Assembly (NCBI GenBank): GCA_044359885.1 | Contig: JBIKLI010000164.1 | Location: forward strand, 1-9,321 | DNA from: CAIOSQ01 sp044359885 | Lineage (GTDB): Bacteria > Pseudomonadota > Alphaproteobacteria > CACIAM-22H2 | Direction: 5' to 3' | Length of the DNA: 9,321 bases | Shown here: positions 1-6,458 of the stretch, in pieces | Layout of the letters: each line of letters opens with the position of its first letter | Numbering within the stretch: position 1 is the first letter of the stretch | Translations under genes and position numbers: made by a program | The notes under the pieces: generated by a model | Seen by the model: the letters and a program-made list of their open reading frames with translations, nothing else | The model's database searches: none | Told to the model about the DNA's origin: nothing

Positions 1-828
1 TATCTGCTGCGCCCGCACGGCACGCTCGATCCCTTCATCCGCCGCCGCCGCCGCCTCGCCAAGCGCGTCCTGGGCGCGCTGTTCCAGGACCGGGTGATCC
101 GCGACGCGGCCGCGCTGCACTGGACCGCGGCCGAGGAGGCCGAGCTGGCCGCGCCCGCGACCTTCGGCGCGCCCGGCGTCGTGATCCCGAACGGGCTGGA
201 CCTCTCGGCCTATGCGACGCTGCCGCCGGAAGGCGGGCTGCGCCGCCGCCTGCCCGAGACGGCCGGCCGCCGCATCGTGCTGTTCCTGTCGCGGCTGAAC
301 TTCAAGAAGGGCCTGGATCTTCTGATCCCCGCCTTCGCCCGGGTCGCAGCGAGGCGCGGCGACCTTCACCTGGTCATCGCCGGTCCCGACGACGGAATGG
401 AGCAGGCGGCGCGCGGCTGGGCTGCGGCCCAGGGCGTGGCCGACCGCGTCAGTTTCCCCGGCCTGCTTTCCGGGACCGCGAAGCTTGAAGCGTTTCGTGA
501 CGCATCGTGCTTCGTCCTGCCGTCCTATTCGGAGAATTTCGGCATCGCGGTGGCCGAAGCGATGGCCTGCGGCCTGCCGGTGCTGATCTCCGACAAGGTC
601 AACATCTGGCGCGAGATCGCCGCCGCCGAGGCCGGACTTGTCGTGGCACCCGACATCGCCGCGGTGGCGGCCGGGCTCGAGACCCTGCTCGGCGACCCGG
701 CCGCCGCCGCCGCCATGGGCACGCGGGCCCGGAGCTTCGTCGCCCGGCATTATGACTGGACCGAGATTGCCGTCCGGCTCGAGGCCGTGTATCGAGCCCT
801 CGCCGAGCGCCGGCCGCCGCCGGCCTGA
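1..828 (+). CDS. Glycosyltransferase family 4 (GT-B fold), 5' end outside window
   Basis: This is the C-terminal 275 residues of a GT4 sugar transferase, which moves a sugar from a nucleotide-sugar donor to a growing glycan on the cytoplasmic face of the inner membrane. The frame is open from base 1 and already reads as GT4 protein (RPHGTLDPF near the edge), so a GTG at 94 is not the true start; the N-terminal acceptor-binding domain is missing because of the window edge. The linker PNGLDL (bases 190-207) leads into the donor-binding domain, with SRLNFKKGLDLL (the basic phosphate-contacting stretch, 289-324) and the E-x7-E motif SENFGIAVAEAMACG, whose glutamates lie at about bases 532 and 556. 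All donor-site motifs look intact. A second transferase follows after 14 bases, so it belongs to the same glycan operon. Donor and acceptor sugars cannot be deduced. Confidence 0.93.
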   Translation, partial: YLLRPHGTLDPFIRRRRRLAKRVLGALFQDRVIRDAAALHWTAAEEAELAAPATFGAPGVVIPNGLDLSAYATLPPEGGLRRRLPETAGRRIVLFLSRLNFKKGLDLLIPAFARVAARRGDLHLVIAGPDDGMEQAARGWAAAQGVADRVSFPGLLSGTAKLEAFRDASCFVLPSYSENFGIAVAEAMACGLPVLISDKVNIWREIAAAEAGLVVAPDIAAVAAGLETLLGDPAAAAAMGTRARSFVARHYDWTEIAVRLEAVYRALAERRPPPA

Positions 829-842
829 TCCTGCCCGACGCC

Positions 843-1697
843 ATGCCGATCCCTACCGCGCTGCCGATCTCCGTCGTCGTCCTGACCTTCAATGCCGCCG
901 AGACGATCGGCGCGACGCTGGCCTCCGCGCGGGCGCTCAGCGACGACGTCCATGTCGTCGACTCCGGCTCCACCGACGCGACGCTGGACATCGCGCGCGC
1001 CGCCGGCGCGACGATCGTCCACCATCCGTTCGAAAACTACGGCGCACAGCGCAACTGGGCGATCGACAACCTGCGGCTGGCCCATTCCTGGCAGCTGCAT
1101 CTCGACGCCGACGAGCGGATCAGCGAGGAGCTGGCCGCGGAGCTGCGCGCGCTCTTCGCGGGCGACGGGCCACCCGCCGCCGTCGCCGGCTACTACGTCC
1201 CGCGCCTCGTCCATTTCCATGGCCAGCCCATCCGCCATGGCGGCATGTGGCCGATCCACCACATGCGCCTGTTCCGGTCCGGGCGCGGACGCTGCGAGGC
1301 GCGCAGATACGACCAGCATTTCTTCGTCGACGGCCCCACCGGCCGGCTGACCCGGCCGATGATCGACGACATCCGGCTGCCGCTGGGCGAGTGGACCGCG
1401 CGCCACAACCGCTGGGCGGACGCCGAGGTCGAGGAACTGCTGGCGCCGTCGCGCGGCGGCGTCATCCAGCCCGGCGCCGGCGATCCCGTCGCCGAGAAGC
1501 GCCGGCTGCGGAGCCGCTACGACCGGGCGCCGCTGTTCTGGCGCGCGCTGGGACTGTTCTTGTACCGCTACGTGCTCAAGCGCGGCTTCCTCGACGGCCG
1601 CTGGGGACTGATCTTCTTCGTGCTCCAGACCTTCTGGTTCCGCTTCCTGGTCGACGCCAAGCTCCACGAACGCCGCCAACCGATGGCCGACAGATGA
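843..1697 (+). CDS. Glycosyltransferase family 2, WaaE/KdtX-like (LPS core type)
   Basis: This 284-residue protein is an inverting GT-A glycosyltransferase of the family that includes lipopolysaccharide-core enzymes WaaE/KdtX. The N-terminus shows the nucleotide-binding strand ISVVVLTFNAAETI (9-22), the VVDSGSTDAT loop (38-47), NYGAQRNWAI (65-74) and the metal-binding DAD motif in LHLDADERI (86-93). The C-terminal third is rich in aromatic and basic residues (about 230-272, including RGFLDGRWGLIFF), as in WaaE relatives, and probably lies along the membrane. The ATG has no clear Shine-Dalgarno sequence and sits 14 bases after the preceding stop, so it may depend on translation from upstream. 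Its stop overlaps the start of the methyltransferase gene (ATGA, 1694-1697). The family call is firm; the sugar added is unknown. Confidence 0.93.
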   Translation: MPIPTALPISVVVLTFNAAETIGATLASARALSDDVHVVDSGSTDATLDIARAAGATIVHHPFENYGAQRNWAIDNLRLAHSWQLHLDADERISEELAAELRALFAGDGPPAAVAGYYVPRLVHFHGQPIRHGGMWPIHHMRLFRSGRGRCEARRYDQHFFVDGPTGRLTRPMIDDIRLPLGEWTARHNRWADAEVEELLAPSRGGVIQPGAGDPVAEKRRLRSRYDRAPLFWRALGLFLYRYVLKRGFLDGRWGLIFFVLQTFWFRFLVDAKLHERRQPMADR

Positions 1698-2623
1698 CCG
1701 CCACCTGCCTGCTCTGCGACGGCGAGGATTTCCGCGTCGTCGAACCCGCGCTGCGCGACAACCGCTTCGGCTCGCCGGGCAGCTGGCGCGTGATCGCCTG
1801 CAACGGCTGCGGATTGTGGCAGACGGATCCGCTGCCGACCCCGCAGATGCTGCGGGCGCTCTACGAGCGCCACTACAATTTCGGCGGCGAGGGCGAAAGC
1901 GGCAGCGCCTGGGCCCGGCTGCGCGCGCTGTTCCTGGCCTCGCCGCTCTACCGGCTGCTGCTGCGAATGGACGGCGACGTGTCCTTCCATTCGCGGCGGG
2001 GCAGTGGCCGCCTGCTGGACGTCGGCTGCAACGAGGGGCGCGGGCTTGCGATCTACACGGCCAACGGCTTCCGCGCCGAGGGGCTGGAACTCAACCGCGT
2101 GGCGGCCGAGGCCGCCCGGCGCAAGGGCTTCGTCGTCTACGACGTCGACATCGCGGCGCTGCGGCCCAGCGCGCCCTACGACGTCGTGGTGCTGTCGAAC
2201 GTGCTGGAGCACGCGCTGCAGCCGCGCAGCATGCTGCAGGCGATCCGGCGGGTTCTCGCGCCCGGCGGCGCGCTCTGGATCAGCCTGCCCAACGCGCAGA
2301 GCGCGCTGCGCGAACGCTTCGGCCCGGACTGGATCAACTGGCACGTGCCGTTCCACATCACCCATTTCGACGCCGGGCGGCTGACGGCGCTGCTGCGCGA
2401 CAGCGGCTTCGAGCCGACCGCGACGCGCAGCGTCTCGCCGGCGCTGTGGTGGGCGCAGTCGCAGATCGCTCGCGACTTCCCCGACGCCCCGCGACGCCAG
2501 CGCGAGCCGGCGCGCGTCGTGCCGCTGATGCTGCGGGCGATGACGCTGGGGGCCCGGGAACGCGCGGCCTGGAACCGCGACGGGCGTGGCGACTGCCTGA
2601 TCGTCGAGGCAAGGCGCGCGTGA
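1694..2623 (+). CDS. Class I SAM-dependent methyltransferase with N-terminal four-cysteine motif
   Basis: This 309-residue protein has a Rossmann methyltransferase core: motif I LLDVGCNEG (107-115) binds S-adenosylmethionine, followed by the acidic GLELN (130-134), VVVLSNVLEH (164-173) and a post-motif LAPGGALWISLPN (188-200). N-terminal to it lies a probable zinc-ribbon, C5-x2-C8 and C36-x2-C39. This pairing is known from sugar C-methyltransferases and from uncharacterised methyltransferases in polysaccharide clusters. At 309 residues it appears to lack the extra C-terminal domain of the longer (about 400-residue) sugar C-methyltransferases. A histidine-rich segment, NWHVPFHITHF (215-225), follows the core. 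The ATG is chosen because it overlaps the preceding stop (ATGA) and starts directly before the cysteine motif; the same frame is open far upstream but that part is an out-of-frame reading of the glycosyltransferase genes. It probably methylates a sugar or lipid-linked glycan; substrate unknown. Confidence 0.9.
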   Translation: MTATCLLCDGEDFRVVEPALRDNRFGSPGSWRVIACNGCGLWQTDPLPTPQMLRALYERHYNFGGEGESGSAWARLRALFLASPLYRLLLRMDGDVSFHSRRGSGRLLDVGCNEGRGLAIYTANGFRAEGLELNRVAAEAARRKGFVVYDVDIAALRPSAPYDVVVLSNVLEHALQPRSMLQAIRRVLAPGGALWISLPNAQSALRERFGPDWINWHVPFHITHFDAGRLTALLRDSGFEPTATRSVSPALWWAQSQIARDFPDAPRRQREPARVVPLMLRAMTLGARERAAWNRDGRGDCLIVEARRA

Positions 2624-3816
2624 GGATCCTGCTCCACGACTATTCCGGCCACGCCTTCCTGGTGCAGCTCGCCCGGCGTCTCGCCCGCGACGGCCACCAG
2701 GTCCTTCACGTCCACTTTCCGGGATTCCAGACCCCCAAGGGCGCGCTCGCCCGCCTGCCCGACGACCCGCCCGGCTTCGAGACGCGGGGCCTCGCGCTGC
2801 CCGGCCAGTTCGCCAAGTACAGCTATTTCCGGCGGCTCGGCCAGGAACTGGCCTATGGGCGGAAGCTGGCCGCGACGATCCACGACTGGAAGCCCGAGAT
2901 CGTGTTCTCGGCGAACGCCACGCTCGATCCCCAGCACGCCGCCTGGCGGGCCGCGAAGCGGCTGGGCGTTCCCTTCGTGTTCTGGGTGCAGGACATCAAC
3001 TCGGTCGCGATCGCGCGCATCCTGGCGCGCAAGCTGCCGCTGCTGGGGCGCGCGATCGGCTGGCGATACACCGCGCTGGAGGCGAAGCTGCTGCGCGGCT
3101 CGGCGCGCGCGATCGTGATCACCGAGGATTTCGTCCCGATCCTGGAGCGCTGGGGGCTGCCGCGCGCGCGCATCGACGTGCTCGAGAACTGGGCGCCGCG
3201 CGAGGATCTGCCGGCCCAGCCGCGCGACAATCCCTGGGCGCGCGCGCATGGCCTCGCCGGCGGGCTGGTCTTCCTCTATGCCGGGACCATCGGCCTGAAG
3301 CACGACCCCGGCCTGCTGATGGCGCTCGCCGAACGGTTCCGCGACCGTCCGGACATCCGCATCGCCGTGGTCTCGGAAGGCATCGGGGCGGACTGGCTGC
3401 GTGCCCGGGCGGCGCATCTGCCCAATCTGGTCCTGCTGCCCTTCCAGCCCTTCGCGGCGCTGCCCCAGGTGGTGGCCAGCGGCGACGTGCTGATGGCGGT
3501 GCTGGAGCCCGATGCCGGAATCTATTCGGTTCCGTCGAAGGTCCTGACCTATCTCTGCGCGGGCCGGCCGCTTCTTGCCGCCATGCCGGCCGAGAACCTG
3601 GCGTCGCGCATCCTGCTGCGCGAGGAGGCCGGCCTCGTCGTGCCTCCGGGAGACCGCGCCGCCTTCGTCGGCGCGGCCGGGCGACTGGCCGGCGATCCGG
3701 CGCTGCGTGCGCGGCTCGCCCGCAACGGCCTCGCCTATGCCGACCGCAGCTTCGACATCGCGGCGGTCGCGAAGCGTGTCGTGGCGATCGCGCGCGCCGC
3801 CCTGTCCGAGGGCTGA
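2620..3816 (+). CDS. Glycosyltransferase family 4, WcaI-like
   Basis: This 398-residue protein is a full-length GT-B glycosyltransferase resembling the WcaI-like (colanic acid) branch. The N-terminal domain begins MRILLHDYSGHAFLVQLARR; a central FVFWVQDINSVA (119-130) matches the 'W.QD' signature of this branch. The donor domain carries YAGTIGLKHDPGLL (220-233) and EPDAGIYSVPSKVLTYLCAG (296-315). The usual second glutamate of E-x7-E is absent: the position is taken by the VPSK stretch, as in other members of this branch. The GTG start overlaps the preceding TGA (GTGA, 2620-2623); AAGG at 2611-2614 is a plausible ribosome binding site. It is the last gene of the glycan operon and ends 10 bases from a convergent gene. 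Role: addition of a sugar to a surface polysaccharide intermediate on the cytoplasmic side; specificity unknown. Confidence 0.92.
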   Translation: MRILLHDYSGHAFLVQLARRLARDGHQVLHVHFPGFQTPKGALARLPDDPPGFETRGLALPGQFAKYSYFRRLGQELAYGRKLAATIHDWKPEIVFSANATLDPQHAAWRAAKRLGVPFVFWVQDINSVAIARILARKLPLLGRAIGWRYTALEAKLLRGSARAIVITEDFVPILERWGLPRARIDVLENWAPREDLPAQPRDNPWARAHGLAGGLVFLYAGTIGLKHDPGLLMALAERFRDRPDIRIAVVSEGIGADWLRARAAHLPNLVLLPFQPFAALPQVVASGDVLMAVLEPDAGIYSVPSKVLTYLCAGRPLLAAMPAENLASRILLREEAGLVVPPGDRAAFVGAAGRLAGDPALRARLARNGLAYADRSFDIAAVAKRVVAIARAALSEG

Positions 3817-3831
3817 GGCTCGCCGCTCAGC
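3812..3831. terminator. Short inverted repeat containing both convergent stop codons (possible weak bidirectional terminator)
   Basis: GCTGAG at 3812-3817 and CTCAGC at 3826-3831 form a perfect 6-bp stem with an 8-base loop. The + strand stop of the glycosyltransferase (3814-3816) and the - strand stop of the CNNM protein (3827-3829) lie in the two arms. There is no T-run on either side, so an intrinsic terminator is not proven; six pairs can occur by chance in GC-rich DNA. Confidence 0.3.
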
Positions 3832-5134
3832 TGGCGCGGCGGTGCAGCGGAACGCGCTGCGCCAGCAGCTTGTCGATCCGGCGGCCATCCATGTCGACCA
3901 CCTCCAGGCGCCAGCCATCGACCTCGACATGGTCGCCTGCCTGGGGGACCCGCTTCAGCCCGAACAGGACCAGGCCGGCGAGCGTGTGATACTGGCGCTC
4001 TTCGGGCAGGCCGAAGGGCAGCATCTCCGCCGCCTCGACGACGTCCATCGATCCATCGAGCAGCCAGGAGCCGTCCTCGCGACGGGTCGCCGCCGCCGCG
4101 GCCGGCCCGTCCTCGCCGGGAGCGGCGAAATCGCCGGCGATCGCCGCCAGGATGTCCATCGCGCTGACGACGCCCTCGAAATGCCCATACTCGTCATGGA
4201 CGGCCGCCAGCCCCAGCGGCGAGGCGCGCAGCCGCTCGAGCGCCTCCAGGGTCGGCAGCGTGTCCGGGATGACCGGGGCCTGGTGGACCAGTGCCGGCAA
4301 TTCGAAGGCGCGCCCGTCGAGCAGCATGTCGAGCATGTCCTTGGCATTCACGAACCCGACCAGCTTCTCGGGCGAGCCGTCGCAGACGGCGAGCCGGGAA
4401 TGGGAACTGGCGCGGATCCGGGCGCGGATCTCCTCGTGGCCGGCACCGGAACCGATCCAGTCCAAGTCCATGCGCGGCGTCATCACCGCCCGCACGGGAC
4501 GATCGCCGAGCCGCATCACGCCGGCGATCATCCGCCGTTCCTGAGGCTCGACGACGCCGGCGCTCTCCGCCTCGGCGACCAGGTTCCGGATCTCGTCCTC
4601 GGTCACCGTCGTCTCTCCTGCGTCGCGCGCACCGCCGAGGCGCAGCAGGGACTGGCTGGTCCAGGCCAGCAGCAGGACGACCGGCGCGGCGACGGCGGAC
4701 AAGGCCCGCATGGGTGGCGCGGCGAGGCAGGCGATCGTCTCCGCGTGACGCAGGGCCAGCTGCTTGGGCACCAATTCGCCCGCGACCACCGACATGAAGG
4801 TGATGGCGCCGATCACCGCACCGTAGCCGACCGCCTCCGCCACCGCCTCGCTCAGACCCATCCCGTAGAGCCAGCCGGCGGCGCGCGCGCCCAGCGCCGC
4901 GCCGCTGGCCGCCCCGGCGATGATGCCGACCAGGGTGATGCCGATCTGGACCGTCGACAGGAACCGCCCGGGATCGCGGTTCAGGTCCAGCGCCTGCGCC
5001 GCGCCGCGCCGGCCGGCGGCGGCGAGGACCTGCAGGCGGCTGCGCCGCGCGGACAGAACGGCCAGTTCGGACATCGCCAGCAGGCCGTTCACCAGGACGA
5101 GGGCGAGGATGGTCAGCAATTCGGTCGCGAGCAT
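3827..5134 (-). CDS. CNNM/CorC-type membrane protein (DUF21, tandem CBS, CorC_HlyC domain; 'hemolysin family')
   Basis: This 435-residue inner-membrane protein has the standard length and order of its family. The DUF21 transmembrane domain spans about 1-185, with NGLLAMSELAVLSARRSR (16-33) and the conserved GELVPKQLAL (119-128). A linker helix, TEDEIRNLVAEAESAGVVEP (178-197), leads to a CBS pair at about 210-335 (VMTPRMDLDWI at 217-227; GFVNAKDML at 260-268; VHDEYGHFEGVVSAMDIL at 312-329). A CorC_HlyC domain follows (about 350-428, with DGSWLLDGSMDV and LAGLVLFGLKRVPQAGD). Relatives are linked to magnesium or cobalt handling; the old 'hemolysin' name is misleading. The ATG follows the mmcB stop by 33 bases, with only a weak purine-rich site before it, so the two genes are probably one transcript. 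An alanine-rich stretch at 336-349 looks like a flexible linker. Confidence 0.93.
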   Translation of the reverse strand: MLATELLTILALVLVNGLLAMSELAVLSARRSRLQVLAAAGRRGAAQALDLNRDPGRFLSTVQIGITLVGIIAGAASGAALGARAAGWLYGMGLSEAVAEAVGYGAVIGAITFMSVVAGELVPKQLALRHAETIACLAAPPMRALSAVAAPVVLLLAWTSQSLLRLGGARDAGETTVTEDEIRNLVAEAESAGVVEPQERRMIAGVMRLGDRPVRAVMTPRMDLDWIGSGAGHEEIRARIRASSHSRLAVCDGSPEKLVGFVNAKDMLDMLLDGRAFELPALVHQAPVIPDTLPTLEALERLRASPLGLAAVHDEYGHFEGVVSAMDILAAIAGDFAAPGEDGPAAAAATRREDGSWLLDGSMDVVEAAEMLPFGLPEERQYHTLAGLVLFGLKRVPQAGDHVEVDGWRLEVVDMDGRRIDKLLAQRVPLHRRAS

Positions 5135-5167
5135 GGGTCTAGATCCGGCATGGCATGGCGGCGCGGC

Positions 5168-5647
5168 TCAGCGCGCGCCGTCGATGCCGTCCTCGGGATC
5201 GGCAAGGCCGCGCCGCCAGCGATCGGCGGCGATCCGGGCAAAATCGATCAGCAGCCGCCGGCGACGGGCCGGCGGCAGCGGCGCCGGCGGCGGCGACGCC
5301 GGCCGCAACGCATGGCCGCCATAGAAGTCGCAGACATAGATCCCGACCTGCGGCGGCAACGCCGCCACGGGGAAATCGGGGGAGACCGCGAAGGCGAAAA
5401 GGTCGCAATGGTCGAGATAGGCCAGCCATTTCCGGTCGGCGCGGAAATCGGCCATCGAGGACTTGATCTCGACGACCATTATCCGGCCACCGCCATCGAT
5501 CGCCATCACGTCGGCGCGATGGCCCGAGGGCAGCGCGACTTCGATCAGGCAGCGCCAGCCCTCCCGATCGAGCCCGCGCATCAATCCGCGCGCGATAGCG
5601 GACGCTTCGAGACGCGCGGGGACGGCGGGTGTAGATGGGGGCTCCAT
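5168..5647 (-). CDS. mmcB: MmcB family DNA repair protein (PD-(D/E)XK-like)
   Basis: This 159-residue protein matches the MmcB family, mostly alphaproteobacterial and named from mitomycin C resistance in Caulobacter. Core signatures are IEVALPSGHRADVMAID (35-51), VVEIKSSMADFRADRKWLAY (58-77) and LDHCDLFAFAVSPDFP (78-93). E36, D46 and the E60-x-K62 pair are arranged as in PD-(D/E)XK nucleases, so a nuclease-like fold acting on damaged DNA is likely, although the biochemical activity is inference. After the core (about residue 112) comes a proline/arginine-rich tail (PASPPPAPLPPARRRR at 116-131) and an acidic end, probably flexible. The start codon is preceded by a weak purine-rich site (AAGAAG on the - strand). 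It leads a two-gene unit with the CNNM protein. In Caulobacter mmcB is under SOS control, but I see no complete alphaproteobacterial LexA box upstream here. Confidence 0.88.
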   Translation of the reverse strand: MEPPSTPAVPARLEASAIARGLMRGLDREGWRCLIEVALPSGHRADVMAIDGGGRIMVVEIKSSMADFRADRKWLAYLDHCDLFAFAVSPDFPVAALPPQVGIYVCDFYGGHALRPASPPPAPLPPARRRRLLIDFARIAADRWRRGLADPEDGIDGAR

Positions 5648-5777
5648 GCGACAGGCTTCTTGGCAATCCTACTATATTCGTTCTGCCTTTGGGATCCCCT
5701 TCGATGGCCCGGCGCGCGGGGACCGCGAACGGGCAGCGGACTTGCCGGCACGGGCGGGGATCGGCTAGCGCTACCTC
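5648..5777. promoter_or_regulatory. Divergent intergenic region between mmcB and the two-component operon
   Basis: These 130 bases separate two divergently read genes and hold the only AT-rich patch in the window (about 5661-5690, some 40% GC). On the + strand TATATT at 5673-5678 is a near-consensus -10; the best -35 (GCGACA, 5648-5653) has a long 19-base spacing. On the - strand TATAGT at 5676-5671 overlaps it and could be a -10 for mmcB, without a convincing -35. A + strand start near 5685 would give a leader of about 90 bases. An 8-bp palindrome, TAGCGCTA, lies at 5766-5773 just before the regulator start. Promoter activity is inferred from position and composition only. Confidence 0.5.
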
Positions 5778-6458
5778 ATGCATTTCCTGCTGGTCGAGGA
5801 CGATCCCGAAGTCGCCAGGTTCGTGATCAAGGGGCTGGGCGAGGCCGGCCATCTGGTCGATCATGCGCCCGACGGCCGAGAGGGGCTCTACAAGGCGACG
5901 GGCGGCGGCTTCGACGCGCTGATCGTCGACCGGATGCTGCCCGGCGGGATCGACGGCCTGACGCTGATCGAGACGCTGCGCCGGTCCGGCAGCACCACCC
6001 CGGTCCTGATCCTTTCGGCGATGGCCCAGGTCGACGACCGGGTCCGCGGACTCAAGGCAGGCGGCGACGACTACCTGACCAAGCCCTTCGCCTTCGCCGA
6101 ACTGCAGGCGCGTCTGGAGGCGATCTTGCGCCGCGGCAGCGTCAAGACGGTCGAGACCGTGCTGCGGGTCGCCGATCTCGAACTCGACCTGCTGTCGCGC
6201 GAGGTGCGGCGGGCCGGCCGGCGGCTCGATCTGCTGCCGCGCGAACTGCGCCTGCTCGAATACCTTATGCGCCATGTCGGCCAGGTGGTGACCCGCACCA
6301 TGCTGCTCGAGTCGGTCTGGGACTACCATTTCGATCCGCAGACCAACGTCATCGACGTCCATGTCAGCCGGCTGCGCCAGAAGATCGACAAGGGTTTCGC
6401 GCGGCCGCTGATCCATACGATCCGGGGCGCCGGCTACAGCCTGCGCCCCGAACCGTGA
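5778..6458 (+). CDS. OmpR/PhoB-family response regulator
   Basis: This 226-residue two-domain regulator has a receiver domain at about 1-118 and a winged-helix DNA-binding domain at about 130-224. In the receiver, acidic residues E7, D8 and D9 bind magnesium, D51 in LIVDRMLP is the phosphate acceptor, S80 fills the Thr/Ser position and K102 (YLTKPF) is the conserved lysine. The loop after D51 reads PGGIDG, one residue longer than the usual P-x-x-D-G. The C-terminal domain shows LPRELRLLEYLMRHVGQVV, then NVIDVHVSRLRQKID (recognition helix) and the wing IHTIRGAGYSLRP, all intact. The ATG is fixed by an in-frame TAG 12 bases upstream and by the first beta strand starting at residue 2, yet no Shine-Dalgarno sequence precedes it. 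It overlaps its partner kinase gene (GTGA). It probably controls its own operon; the signal is unknown. Confidence 0.95.
   Translation: MHFLLVEDDPEVARFVIKGLGEAGHLVDHAPDGREGLYKATGGGFDALIVDRMLPGGIDGLTLIETLRRSGSTTPVLILSAMAQVDDRVRGLKAGGDDYLTKPFAFAELQARLEAILRRGSVKTVETVLRVADLELDLLSREVRRAGRRLDLLPRELRLLEYLMRHVGQVVTRTMLLESVWDYHFDPQTNVIDVHVSRLRQKIDKGFARPLIHTIRGAGYSLRPEP

Noticed and set aside
638..1693. Upstream extension of the methyltransferase frame
   Set aside because: This part is out of frame with two well-supported glycosyltransferases and reads as R/P/A-rich noise; the real start is the ATG at 1694 next to the cysteine motif.
2176..3930. Long open frame (584 codons) on the - strand across the methyltransferase and GT4 genes
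   Set aside because: Its translation is arginine/glutamine-rich with no domain motif, while the + strand frames carry clear catalytic motifs throughout; stop codons are rare by chance at this GC content.
5680..5694. Possible LexA box (GTTC-N7-GTTC) upstream of mmcB
   Set aside because: The GTTC at 5680 is followed after seven bases by GGGA, so only one half-site is present.
5691..5698. GGGATCCC palindrome
   Set aside because: An isolated 8-bp palindrome without repeat partners or placement relative to a promoter; expected by chance.
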